From: Limimaricola hongkongensis DSM 17492
Lineage (GTDB): Bacteria; Pseudomonadota; Alphaproteobacteria; Rhodobacterales; Rhodobacteraceae
Length of the DNA stretch: 64,000 bases
Direction: 5' to 3'
Assembly: GCF_000600975.2 (NCBI RefSeq)
Contig: NZ_KK088653.1
Coordinates: 248,501-312,500 of the forward strand
The notes beneath the pieces are model-generated. The model had not been told where the DNA came from, did not search any database, and was given only the letters and a program-made list of their open reading frames with translations. The position numbers and the translations under genes are program-made. Below, one piece after another: positions 30,689-39,235 of this stretch. How positions within the stretch are numbered: position 1 is the first letter of the stretch; every line of letters starts with the position of its first letter.

Positions 30689-32583
30689 CCGCGTTCTTCG
30701 GAGTTGGCGAGGACCAGCGCCTTGCCGCCCTCGACCCACCGCGCCACGAGACCGCGCAGCGCATCGTCGTCGTTCTCGGCCACGGCGGCGCGCAGCGCCC
30801 GCATCCCCGCCGCCACCTCGATCTCGCTCAGATGCGCCTCGCGCGCGAGCATGATCTTGGGGTGCGGCGTGCCGACCTGACCTTCGCCGATCAAGAGCTC
30901 CTCGTGCAGCTTCTCACCCGCGCGCAGGCCGGTCAGGCTGATCTCGATATCGCCCTCGGGATGGGCCTCGTCCCGCACCGTGTAGCCCGCCGCCTCGATC
31001 ATCTGGCGCGCGAGATCGTAGATCTGCACCGGCGTGCCCATGTCGAGCACGAAGACGTCGCCGCCGGTGGCGAAGGTGCCCGCGACCAGCACGAGCCGCG
31101 CGGCCTCGGGGATCGTCATGAAATAGCGCGTCACCTCGCGATGGGTGAGCGTGACCGGGCCGCCCTTGCTGATCTGGTCGTGGAACAGCGGGATCACCGA
31201 GCCAGAGGAGCCCAGCACGTTGCCGAAGCGGACCATGGAGTAGATCGTGCCGGTGGAGCGGTTGGCGAGATCCTGCACCACCAGCTCGGCCATGCGCTTG
31301 GAGGCGCCCATCATGTTCTTGGGGCGCACCGCCTTGTCGGTGGAGATCAGGATGAAGCGCGCGACGCCTGCCTCGCCTGCCGCCTGCGCCAGCGTATGGG
31401 TGCCCAGAACGTTGTTGGCAAAGCCCGAGACCGGGTTCTGTTCGACCAGCGGCACATGCTTGTAGGCCGCGGCGTGCAGCACGATCTCGATGCCGTGATC
31501 GCTCAGCGCCCGGCGCACCAGCGGCGCGTCGCAGACCGAGCCCAGCACCGGCACGATCTCGACCTTCTGATCGGTGGCCAGCGCCGAAAGCTCCTGGTCG
31601 AGCTTGTAGAGCGCCAGCTCGGACATTTCGAACAGCACCAGCCGGCGCGGCCGGCAGGCGAGGATCTGGCGGCACAGTTCGGAGCCGATCGAACCGCCGG
31701 CGCCGGAGATCAGCACCGCCGCGCCGCGATAGGTTTCCGATCCGCCGGGCAGTTCCGCATCGAGCGGCGCGCGGCCCAGGAACTGTCCCGGCACCACCGG
31801 GCGCAGCTGCTCCACCAGCCGGGCGCCATTGCCCGCGAGCTGGGCGAAGGAGGGCAGCGTCTGCACGTCGAGCCCCTTGTCCTCGAGCTGGCGCGACAGC
31901 TGCGCCAGCCGGGCGCGCGGCACCGACGGCATCGCCAGCAGCACCCGGTCGACATGCTTGACGCGGGCCAGCCGGGCGATGGCGCCGGGGGCATGCACGT
32001 GCAGCCCCTGCACGATCGCGCCCTGCAGCATCTTGTTGTCGTCGATATAGGCGACCGGGCGGACCGTCTCGTCGGTCCTGAGTGCGGCGACCAGCTGCTG
32101 GCCGGTGCGGCCCGCGCCATAGACCAGCACCCGCAGCTTGGTCTGGTGGCGATAGGCGCTCAGCACCAGCTTGAGCATCACGGCGCGGGTGCCGACCGCG
32201 AGCAGCAGGTAGACCATGGCAAAGGAAAAGAAGGTCGCGCCCGGAAGCGTGCCGCCGGTCATCCGGTCGATCAACCCCGCCGAGAAACCCAGCAGCATCG
32301 CATGCACCGCCGACAGCGCGATGGCCCGGCTTTCATAGGCCTTGAGCTGCACCCGGTGGATGTTCATGCCGATCTCGAACACCGCGCAGAGCGCCATCAG
32401 CGACAGGGCCAGGAACAGGTGCCCCCAGGTTTCCTCCCCGAGCGGCAGCCGGTTGAACTGCAACGCCAGCGCCACGAGGAGCGCCGGCGGCACCAAAGCG
32501 ACATCCGTGGTCAGGATCATCCATTGCTTGGTGGAACGGGACAGGCGCGTGACGAATGCGAGCGCTTCGGCCAATCTGCTCAT
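30670..32583 (-). CDS. Membrane-bound nucleotide-sugar dehydratase (WbpM/CapD/PglF type)
   Basis: A 637-residue protein with about four N-terminal membrane segments (TTDVALVPPALLVALALQF onwards), a first Rossmann-like segment (RVLVYGAGRTGQQLVAAL near 120) and a catalytic extended SDR domain beginning VLISGAGGSIGSELCRQI near 285, with ISTDKAVRPKNMMGASKRMAE and RFGNVLGSSGSVIPLF. It would act as UDP-HexNAc 4,6-dehydratase making deoxy-amino sugar precursors for surface polysaccharide. Start is uncertain: ATG 32583 has GGAAGG directly before it, ATG 32595 and upstream starts are possible. It follows the sugar transferase. Confidence 0.88.
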   Translation of the reverse strand: MSRLAEALAFVTRLSRSTKQWMILTTDVALVPPALLVALALQFNRLPLGEETWGHLFLALSLMALCAVFEIGMNIHRVQLKAYESRAIALSAVHAMLLGFSAGLIDRMTGGTLPGATFFSFAMVYLLLAVGTRAVMLKLVLSAYRHQTKLRVLVYGAGRTGQQLVAALRTDETVRPVAYIDDNKMLQGAIVQGLHVHAPGAIARLARVKHVDRVLLAMPSVPRARLAQLSRQLEDKGLDVQTLPSFAQLAGNGARLVEQLRPVVPGQFLGRAPLDAELPGGSETYRGAAVLISGAGGSIGSELCRQILACRPRRLVLFEMSELALYKLDQELSALATDQKVEIVPVLGSVCDAPLVRRALSDHGIEIVLHAAAYKHVPLVEQNPVSGFANNVLGTHTLAQAAGEAGVARFILISTDKAVRPKNMMGASKRMAELVVQDLANRSTGTIYSMVRFGNVLGSSGSVIPLFHDQISKGGPVTLTHREVTRYFMTIPEAARLVLVAGTFATGGDVFVLDMGTPVQIYDLARQMIEAAGYTVRDEAHPEGDIEISLTGLRAGEKLHEELLIGEGQVGTPHPKIMLAREAHLSEIEVAAGMRALRAAVAENDDDALRGLVARWVEGGKALVLANSEERGQLPAS

Positions 32584-32669
32584 CCTTCCGCCCATGCTGG
32601 TTCGCGATCCATGCCTCTGGTCTACAACTTCTGACATGTCGGTGCGCATGAAATCCAATACCGGGTCTT

Positions 32670-33347
32670 TTATTCGTCGTGTGTGGCAGGAACCCGCCGA
32701 AGCCGGGCTCGCGCTCGGAACCGGCCGGAGCGCGGTCGTAACACGCCCGCCGCCGTCGCGGCGATCAACTTCAGGTCGTAACACGGACCGGCATGCCGTT
32801 GGTAGATCAGATCGAGCGCCGCCTTGCGCGGCACGCAGCGCCGCCGGTAGACCGCGTCGGTCTCCTCCGCCGAGCCGCAGGCCGACAACAGCCGTTCCTC
32901 GGTGGCATGGTAGCGCAGGCTGGCCAGACCGGTGATGCCCGGGCGCGAGCGCAGCACCCGTTCATAAAGCTCGGGAAAGGCCTCGACATAGATCCGCAGC
33001 GGCGGGCGCGGTCCCACGAGGCTGATATCGCCGCGTATCACGTTCCAAAGCTGCGGCAGCTCGTCGGCGCGGCTGCGGCGCAGCGCGCGGTGCAGGCCGG
33101 ACATGCGGTCGGACTTGTCGCCGCCGGTCACGCCGGTGGCGCGGGTGCCGTAGGCGGCGGGCCGCATGGTGCGCAGCTTGATCAGCCCGAACGCCTCGTG
33201 CGGCGTGCGCATCCGTTCGGCCACGTAGAAGACCGGGCGCCCCTCCTTGAGCAGCAGCAGCAGCACGAGCGCCGCCAGCACCGGCCACAACAGCGCCAAG
33301 AGCAGGATCGCGACCGCGAGGTCGAGCGCGCGCTTGGCGGCGGTCAT
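32670..33347 (-). CDS. Undecaprenyl-phosphate sugar transferase (WcaJ/PglC type)
   Basis: A 225-residue polyprenyl-phosphate phosphosugar transferase. One membrane helix at residues 10-32 (LAVAILLLALLWPVLAALVLLL) is followed by KLRTMR, the catalytic-site DELPQLWNVIRGDISLVGPRPPL and RPGITGLASLRYHATEE. It would load the first sugar onto undecaprenyl phosphate for polysaccharide assembly. Start ATG 33347 overlaps the stop of the upstream epimerase (ATGA). The basic C-terminal tail (RPRSGRFRARARLRRV) is unusual. Confidence 0.9.
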   Translation of the reverse strand: MTAAKRALDLAVAILLLALLWPVLAALVLLLLLKEGRPVFYVAERMRTPHEAFGLIKLRTMRPAAYGTRATGVTGGDKSDRMSGLHRALRRSRADELPQLWNVIRGDISLVGPRPPLRIYVEAFPELYERVLRSRPGITGLASLRYHATEERLLSACGSAEETDAVYRRRCVPRKAALDLIYQRHAGPCYDLKLIAATAAGVLRPRSGRFRARARLRRVPATHDE

Positions 33348-34192
33348 GCGCGGCTCCAGCCGGCGAGACGCGCCTCGGCCAGAAGGCCGGGCGCGGTGGC
33401 CGGCGCGATGGCCCCGGCGATGGCGGCGAGCCGCGCGGTGTCTAGCCGGGTTTCGGGCAGGGCCGCCTGCGGCGCGGGCCGCCATCGCCACTCCGCCCCT
33501 GCGGCATCCAGCAAGGCCTCCATCGCCACGGTGCCGGGCTGGGCGAGGTTGAGGATCGCGGGCAGGGCGGGCGCGGCCAAAAGCGCGGACAGGCCGCGCG
33601 CCAGCGTCAGCGGGCCGATATAGGCGCGGCGCGGGCCGTGCCCGTCTGCAAACCGGTCGAGCGTGACCATGCCATCGCCCATCGCGCCGAACAGCTGGTC
33701 GCTGCCCGCGACATTGGCCAGACGCAGGCAGCAGGCCCGCGGCGCGGCGGGCCCGAGCCGTTCGATCTCGTGGGCGATCGCGCGCTCCATCTCCAGCTTG
33801 GCCGCGCCATAGGCGCCCGCGGGGGCGGCATCGTTCTCGCGGCAGGCACCCGCCCTGCGGCCATAGACCGCCGCCGAGGACATCAGGAGCACCGGGCCGA
33901 GCCCGTCGCGCGCGGCCAGCCGCAGCGCGGCGCGGGCGAGATCGGCATTGGCGGCCAGCGCGTCCGGCGTCCCGGCGGTGACACCGGCCAGCACCACGAT
34001 GCCGTGGACGGCGCGCGGCAGCGGCGGCGGCGTGTCGCGCATGTCCCAGGCGTAGTCGCCGCGCCGTCCGTGCCAGAGCGCGTTCCGGCCCTGCGCCCAG
34101 TGCCCGTCATCGGCCAGACGGCGCAGCGCCCGGCCCAGCCGGCCCGAGCCCCCGAGAATCAGGGGGCCTGTCTGAGAAAAGGGTGCGGTCAT
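33344..34192 (-). CDS. NAD-dependent epimerase/dehydratase family protein
   Basis: A 282-residue extended SDR with LILGGSGRLGRALRRL at the N-terminus, LLMSSAAVYG and the Y-G-A-A-K catalytic pair near 130, and PRRAYIGPLTLARGLSALL as the usual domain-proximal motif. It is shorter than GalE and lacks GalE's C-terminal signature, so a nucleotide-sugar reductase or epimerase for the local polysaccharide cluster is likely. It is coupled to the sugar transferase gene by a four-base overlap. Exact reaction not assignable. Confidence 0.8.
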   Translation of the reverse strand: MTAPFSQTGPLILGGSGRLGRALRRLADDGHWAQGRNALWHGRRGDYAWDMRDTPPPLPRAVHGIVVLAGVTAGTPDALAANADLARAALRLAARDGLGPVLLMSSAAVYGRRAGACRENDAAPAGAYGAAKLEMERAIAHEIERLGPAAPRACCLRLANVAGSDQLFGAMGDGMVTLDRFADGHGPRRAYIGPLTLARGLSALLAAPALPAILNLAQPGTVAMEALLDAAGAEWRWRPAPQAALPETRLDTARLAAIAGAIAPATAPGLLAEARLAGWSRA

Positions 34193-34234
34193 GCCGACCG
34201 GCTACCCGATCGGCGGCGGTGAGACCAGACGCGG

Positions 34235-34843
34235 TCAGCCGCGGAACACCGCGCGCGCCCCGATCAGCCGCAAGGTGCCGCTCAGATAGCACAGCGCGCC
34301 GAAGATCCATGCCAGCGGCGCGAACCATTCCGGCCACAGGCACAGCGCCACGAAAAAGCCGATCGTCTCGGTGCCCTCCAGCAAGCCGTTGGAGAAATAG
34401 AGCGACTTGATCCCTTGGGCGGAGGTTTCCATGCGCTTCTTCTCGGCGAGGATCGCGTAGCCGAGAAAGGTCGTGCCGTTGAAGTAGAAGGCCGCGAGCA
34501 GAAAGCCGCCCGCCGCGCCGTTGACCGCCGGATCGGCCAGCACGAAGGCTAGCGGCACCGCGCCGTAAAAGGCGAAATCGGCGGCGATGTCGAGATAGCC
34601 GCCCCAGTCGGTCTTGCGCGTGGCGCGCGCCACCGCCCCGTCGAGCCCGTCGGCCAGCCGCGAGGCCAGAAGCGGCACGAGCGCCCAGCCCGGCGCGCCC
34701 AGCGCGATCAGCGCCGCCGCCACGAGCCCGAGCGCCAGCCCGGTCAGCGTCACCCCGTCGGCGGTGGCGCCGCGCCGGGCCAGCGCCCGGCCAAGCCGGT
34801 TGAGCGGCGGGTCGATCAGGCGGCGGGCGGCGGCATCGAGCAT
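34235..34843 (-). CDS. CDP-alcohol phosphatidyltransferase family membrane protein
   Basis: A 202-residue integral membrane protein with the full CDP-OH-P motif D-G-x2-A-R-x8-G-x3-D-x3-D, seen as DGAVARATRKTDWGGYLDIAAD near residues 67-88. The rest consists of about five hydrophobic segments. Such enzymes transfer a phosphatidyl or similar phospho-alcohol group from a CDP donor. It lies next to polysaccharide genes but does not overlap them. The acceptor alcohol (glycerol phosphate, inositol or other) cannot be read from the sequence. Confidence 0.85.
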   Translation of the reverse strand: MLDAAARRLIDPPLNRLGRALARRGATADGVTLTGLALGLVAAALIALGAPGWALVPLLASRLADGLDGAVARATRKTDWGGYLDIAADFAFYGAVPLAFVLADPAVNGAAGGFLLAAFYFNGTTFLGYAILAEKKRMETSAQGIKSLYFSNGLLEGTETIGFFVALCLWPEWFAPLAWIFGALCYLSGTLRLIGARAVFRG

Positions 34844-34936
34844 CGGGGTCTCACATTCAAAGGGCGACCCATCATGGCGTCCTGCCGGGCCCGCGTCCAT
34901 CGCGGGGCCGGGGGATGACGCGATGGTGAGCGGCGC

Positions 34937-35407
34937 TCACATCGTGTCGTCGATGATCGGCTGCATCGAGACATAGGTGGAGGTGCCGGCGACGCCGGGC
35001 AGGGCCGAGATCTTGGAGCCGAGCACCTCGCGGTAGCTGCGGATGTCGCGGGTGCGCACCTTCAGGAGGTAATCGAAGCTGCCCGCGATCAGGTGGCACT
35101 GCTCGACCTCGGTGATCATCCGCACCGCGGCGTTGAAGGCGGTCAGCGATTTCTCGGTGGTGTCGGCGAGCCGGACCTCGACGAAGGCGACGTGGTCGAG
35201 CCCGAGCTTGGCGGGGTCGATCACGGTGCGAAATCCGCGAATCACGCCCTTTTCCTGCAGCCGTTTCAGCCGCACCTGGCACGGGCTTTTCGACAGGCCG
35301 ACGCGTACGGCCAGTTCCGTGACCGGAAGCCGTGCGTTTGCTGCCAATTCGGCGAGGATGCGGTAATCCGTGCGGTCGAGATGGCTGCCGGTGTCGGAAT
35401 TGCTCAT
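34937..35407 (-). CDS. putR: Lrp/AsnC-family regulator of proline use (PutR-like)
   Basis: A 156-residue Lrp-type regulator: N-terminal helix-turn-helix LPVTELAVRVGLSKSPCQVRLKRLQEKGVI and C-terminal RAM ligand domain with HLIAGSFDYLLKVRTRDIRSYREVL. It is divergent from putA with a 122-base gap, the standard arrangement in Agrobacterium and Rhodobacter, where PutR activates putA when proline is present. ATG 35407 was chosen over an upstream ATG at 35452 because the Lrp domain begins directly after it. Confidence 0.88.
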   Translation of the reverse strand: MSNSDTGSHLDRTDYRILAELAANARLPVTELAVRVGLSKSPCQVRLKRLQEKGVIRGFRTVIDPAKLGLDHVAFVEVRLADTTEKSLTAFNAAVRMITEVEQCHLIAGSFDYLLKVRTRDIRSYREVLGSKISALPGVAGTSTYVSMQPIIDDTM

Positions 35408-35529
35408 CTTTCGTCCCGCCAAGCCTAGAGAAATCGGGCAAAAGGCGCGCAAACCATCGAAAATCGGGAAACGTGCCTTAGCTGATCAGAAGTAGAATGC
35501 CGTACACTTAAACTCAAGGGGGTCCGCCA

Positions 35530-38500
35530 ATGAGCGAGCTTGACGATCTGCGCATCCGCATCCGTGCCGATCATCGACGCGACGAGGCGACGGTGCTGGC
35601 GGATCTGATGGCTGCCGACCCGATCTCGCCCGAGATCCGCGCCGCCGCCACGCGCCGGGGCGCCGCCCTCGTGCGCGCGATCCGCAACGACACGCGTCCG
35701 GGCATCATGGAGGCCTTCCTCGCGGAATACGGTCTCTCCACCCGCGAAGGCATCGCGCTGATGTGCCTCGCCGAGGCGTTGCTGCGCGTGCCCGACGCCA
35801 AGACCATCGACGCGCTGATCGACGACAAGATCACGCCCTCGGACTGGAGCGCGCATCTGGGCAAGGCGGCCTCGCCGCTGGTCAACGCCTCGACATGGGC
35901 GCTGATGCTCACCGGCAAGGTGCTCGACGAAAAGGGCGAGGGGCTGGGTCTCGTGCTGCGCCGCGCCATCAAGCGTCTGGGCGAACCGGTGATCCGCGCC
36001 GCGACCAATGCCGCGATGCGCGAGATGGGCCGCACCTTCGTTCTGGGCCGCGACATCGACGAGGCGATCAAACGTTCGCGCGGGCCCGCGAAGAAGGGCA
36101 CGACCTATTCCTACGACATGCTGGGCGAGGCGGCGCTGACCGCCAAGGACGCGGCAGGCTTCATGAAAAGCTACGCCGACGCCATCGCGCGGATCTCGAA
36201 GGAAGCCACCGCGCGCGACATCCGCGACAATCCCGGCATCTCGGTCAAGCTTTCGGCGCTGCATCCGCGCTACGAGGAGGCGCAGCGCGAGCGCGTCATG
36301 GCCGAGCTGGTGCCGCGCCTGACCGAGCTGGCCCGCGCCGCCAAGAAGGGCAACATGGGCCTCAATGTCGACGCCGAGGAGGCCGACCGGCTCGACCTGT
36401 CGCTCGACATCATCGAGGCGGTGCTGTCGGATCCCGAGCTTGCGGGCTGGGACGGCTTCGGCGTGGTGGTGCAGGCCTTCGGGCGCCGCGTCGGCGGCGT
36501 GATCGACTGGCTCCATGCGCTGTCGGAAAAGCTCGACCGCAAGATCATGGTCCGGCTCGTCAAGGGCGCCTACTGGGACACCGAGATCAAGCGCGCGCAG
36601 GTCGACGGTCTGCCCGATTTCCCGGTCTTCACCGAAAAGGCCGCGACCGACGTGGCGTGGCTGTCCTGCGCCAAGCGGCTTTTGGGTATGACCGACCGGA
36701 TCTACCCGCAATTCGCCACCCACAACGCCCATTCGGTCGCCGCGGTGATGGAGATGGCGGGCGACCGGCGCGATTTCGAGTTCCAGCGCCTGCACGGTAT
36801 GGGCGAGGCGCTGCACGACAAGCAGGTCGAAAAGGAAGGCACCAGGCTGCGCATCTATGCCCCCGTGGGCGCGCATCGCGACCTTCTGGCCTATCTCGTC
36901 CGCCGCCTGCTGGAGAACGGCGCGAACTCTTCCTTCGTGAACCAGATCGTCGACGAGAAGGTGCCCGCCGAGGTGGTCGCCGCCGATCCGTTCGAAAAGC
37001 TCGGCGGTCCGCGCCCCAAGGAGCTGCGCGATCCGCGTGCGCTGTTCCAGCCCGAACGCGAGAACTCGCGCGGCTGGGACCTGACGGCGGTGGACCAGCT
37101 GGCCGAGTTCGACGCCGGCCGCAACGCCTATCGCGACGGGCACTGGTCCGCCGGGCCGCTTCTGGCGGCCGAGGTCGAGGGGGGCGAGACGCTCGACATC
37201 ACCAACCCTGCCGATCCGTCGGACGTGGTGGGGCAGGTGGTCATGTCCTCCGAGGCCGATGTCGAAACCGCCATCACCCATGCGCGGCGCTGGCAGGCCC
37301 CGGCTTCGACCCGCGGCGCGGTGCTGCGCAAGGCGGCCGATCTCTACGAAGAGCACGCGCACGAGTTCTTCGCGCTCACCGCGCGCGAGGCGGGCAAGAC
37401 GCCCAAGGACGCCGTGGCCGAGCTGCGCGAGGCGGTCGATTTCCTGCGCTACTACGCCGCCCGCGGCGAGGAGCTGAAGGACCCGGCGCGCGGCACCTTC
37501 GCCTGCATCAGCCCGTGGAACTTCCCGCTGGCGATCTTCACCGGCCAGATTTCGGCAGCCCTCGCCGCCGGCAACGCGGTGCTGGCCAAACCCGCCGAAT
37601 CGACGCCGCTGGTCGCGGCGCTGGGCACGCGGCTGCTGCACGAGGCGGGGGTCCCGCGCGAGGCGCTGCAGCTCTTGCCGGGCGAAGGTCGCAAGGTCGG
37701 CGCGGCGATCACCTCGGATGCGCGCATCTCCGGCGTCTGCTTCACCGGCTCGACCGAAACCGCGATCGGCATCGACCGCGCCATGGCCGCCAACATGGAC
37801 CCGACCGCGCCGTTGATCGCCGAAACCGGCGGTCTGAACGCGATGATCGTGGACAGCACCGCGCTGCCCGAGCAGGCGGTGCGCGACATCGTCAACTCGG
37901 CGTTCCAGTCGGCGGGCCAGCGCTGTTCGGCGCTGCGCATGCTCTACGTGCAGGAGGACGTGGCCGACCGGTTCCTCGACATGCTCAAGGGCGCGACCGA
38001 GGAAATGGGCATCGGCGATCCGTGGCAGCACGCCACCGATGTCGGCCCGGTCATCGACGCCCGCGCCGAGAAGGGCATCATGGACCATGTCGAGAAGGCC
38101 CGGCGCGAAGGCCGCCTCGTCTGGCAGCTCGGCACGCCCGAAAAGGGCCATTATGTCGGCCCGGCGCTGATCAAGCTGAACGGCATCGAGGAGCTGGAGC
38201 GCGAGGTGTTCGGCCCGGTGCTGCATGTCGCCACCTTCAGGGCGGGCGAGATCGACGAGGTGATCGACGCGGTCAACGCCACCGGCTACGGGCTCACCTT
38301 CGGGCTGCACACCCGCATCGACGAGCGGGTCGAGCAGGTGACGCAGCGCGTAAAGGTCGGCAACCTCTACGTCAACCGCAACCAGATCGGCGCCATCGTG
38401 GGCTCGCAGCCCTTCGGCGGTGAAGGGCTGTCGGGCACCGGGCCCAAGGCCGGCGGCCCGAACTACGTCGCGCGCTTCACCGAACCGCCGCGCATCCCGT

Positions 38501-39000
38501 CGCTCGCGGCCAATGGCCCCGAAGTGCCGAGCGAAAAGGTGCAGGCGCTGCTCGACCAGGCGATGCCCGATCCCGATCGCAGGGACACCGTCACCCTGCC
38601 GGGGCCGACCGGTGAATCGAACCGGCTGTCGGTCGTGCCGCGCGGCACCGTGCTCTGCCTCGGCCCCTCGGTCGAGGAGGCGCAGGCGCAGATGGAGGCG
38701 GCGCGCGCCGCTGGCAACGCGGCCATCGGCATCGCGCCGGGGCTGGAGGGCGAGAACACGCTCGACGGCACGCTCGATCCGGCGGCGCTGGAAAAGCTCG
38801 ACGGCTTCGACGCGGTGGCGCTGCGCGGCGGCACCGAGGCCCTGCGCCCGTTCCGCGCGGCACTCGCCACGCGCGACGGGCGGCGCATTCCGCTGCTGGC
38901 CGAGGAGGACATCGAGATGCGCCTGCATCTCGAACGCCATGTCTGCGTAGACACCACCGCGGCAGGGGGCAATGCCAGCCTGCTCGCCAGCGTCGGCTAG
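35530..39000 (+). CDS. putA: Bifunctional proline dehydrogenase / P5C dehydrogenase PutA
   Basis: A 1156-residue two-enzyme protein turning proline into glutamate. Residues about 80-470 hold the FAD barrel (VKLSALHPRYE, GLNVDAEEADRLDLS, RLVKGAYWDTEIK, RLLENGANSSFVNQ); residues about 540-1010 hold the NAD-dependent aldehyde dehydrogenase (ISPWNFPLAIFTGQ, ETGGLNAMIVDSTALPEQ, nucleophile in SAGQRCSALR). The last ~140 residues form the C-terminal ALDH-like lid domain of long PutAs. The N-terminal ribbon-helix-helix DNA-binding domain of enteric PutA is absent, so regulation rests with the divergent putR. Start ATG 35530 follows AAGGGGG. Confidence 0.96.
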   Translation: MSELDDLRIRIRADHRRDEATVLADLMAADPISPEIRAAATRRGAALVRAIRNDTRPGIMEAFLAEYGLSTREGIALMCLAEALLRVPDAKTIDALIDDKITPSDWSAHLGKAASPLVNASTWALMLTGKVLDEKGEGLGLVLRRAIKRLGEPVIRAATNAAMREMGRTFVLGRDIDEAIKRSRGPAKKGTTYSYDMLGEAALTAKDAAGFMKSYADAIARISKEATARDIRDNPGISVKLSALHPRYEEAQRERVMAELVPRLTELARAAKKGNMGLNVDAEEADRLDLSLDIIEAVLSDPELAGWDGFGVVVQAFGRRVGGVIDWLHALSEKLDRKIMVRLVKGAYWDTEIKRAQVDGLPDFPVFTEKAATDVAWLSCAKRLLGMTDRIYPQFATHNAHSVAAVMEMAGDRRDFEFQRLHGMGEALHDKQVEKEGTRLRIYAPVGAHRDLLAYLVRRLLENGANSSFVNQIVDEKVPAEVVAADPFEKLGGPRPKELRDPRALFQPERENSRGWDLTAVDQLAEFDAGRNAYRDGHWSAGPLLAAEVEGGETLDITNPADPSDVVGQVVMSSEADVETAITHARRWQAPASTRGAVLRKAADLYEEHAHEFFALTAREAGKTPKDAVAELREAVDFLRYYAARGEELKDPARGTFACISPWNFPLAIFTGQISAALAAGNAVLAKPAESTPLVAALGTRLLHEAGVPREALQLLPGEGRKVGAAITSDARISGVCFTGSTETAIGIDRAMAANMDPTAPLIAETGGLNAMIVDSTALPEQAVRDIVNSAFQSAGQRCSALRMLYVQEDVADRFLDMLKGATEEMGIGDPWQHATDVGPVIDARAEKGIMDHVEKARREGRLVWQLGTPEKGHYVGPALIKLNGIEELEREVFGPVLHVATFRAGEIDEVIDAVNATGYGLTFGLHTRIDERVEQVTQRVKVGNLYVNRNQIGAIVGSQPFGGEGLSGTGPKAGGPNYVARFTEPPRIPSLAANGPEVPSEKVQALLDQAMPDPDRRDTVTLPGPTGESNRLSVVPRGTVLCLGPSVEEAQAQMEAARAAGNAAIGIAPGLEGENTLDGTLDPAALEKLDGFDAVALRGGTEALRPFRAALATRDGRRIPLLAEEDIEMRLHLERHVCVDTTAAGGNASLLASVG

Positions 39001-39005
39001 AACCT

Positions 39006-39029
39006 GGCGGGGCCGCGACAGGCCCCGCC
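39006..39029 (+). terminator. GC hairpin immediately after putA
   Basis: GGCGGGGCC (39006-39014) pairs perfectly with 39021-39029 around a six-base loop, six bases after the putA stop. It has no T tract and probably works together with the stronger terminator at 39081-39119. Confidence 0.45.
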
Positions 39030-39080
39030 CACCGGATCGGCCCGGGCGGCGGATCGGCGTATTTATGGAATGGTGAAGGG

Positions 39081-39119
39081 AAACGGCGCGCGCCAATCGG
39101 CGTGACGCCGTTTTCTTTT
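39081..39119 (+). terminator. Rho-independent terminator of putA
   Basis: AAACGGCG (39081-39088) pairs with CGCCGTTT (39106-39113); an inner CGCC/GGCG pairing extends the hairpin, and the strand continues TTTTCTTTT to 39119. It separates putA from the indolepyruvate oxidoreductase gene. Confidence 0.7.
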
Positions 39120-39235
39120 GCGCCGGATATGCGTGACGCTGTCACGGCGAAGTGTCGAGGAGTGGCAAAAAACAGGGACCGCGTTTCGCGCGATCCGGTC
39201 TAGGATTCGATCGTCATTAGCCAGGGGAGGGGCGC

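Noticed and set aside
30553-32634. 693-codon plus-strand frame opposite the WbpM-type gene
   Set aside because: Low-complexity shadow of the dehydratase gene; no recognisable domain.
35425-39096. 1223-codon open frame on the minus strand opposite putA
   Set aside because: It is the antisense shadow of putA created by high third-position GC; its product is rich in Arg, His and Gly with no domain, while the plus strand encodes a complete PutA.
39085-39235. Possible riboswitch upstream of the indolepyruvate oxidoreductase gene
   Set aside because: The only structure is the putA terminator; no conserved aptamer pattern recognised.
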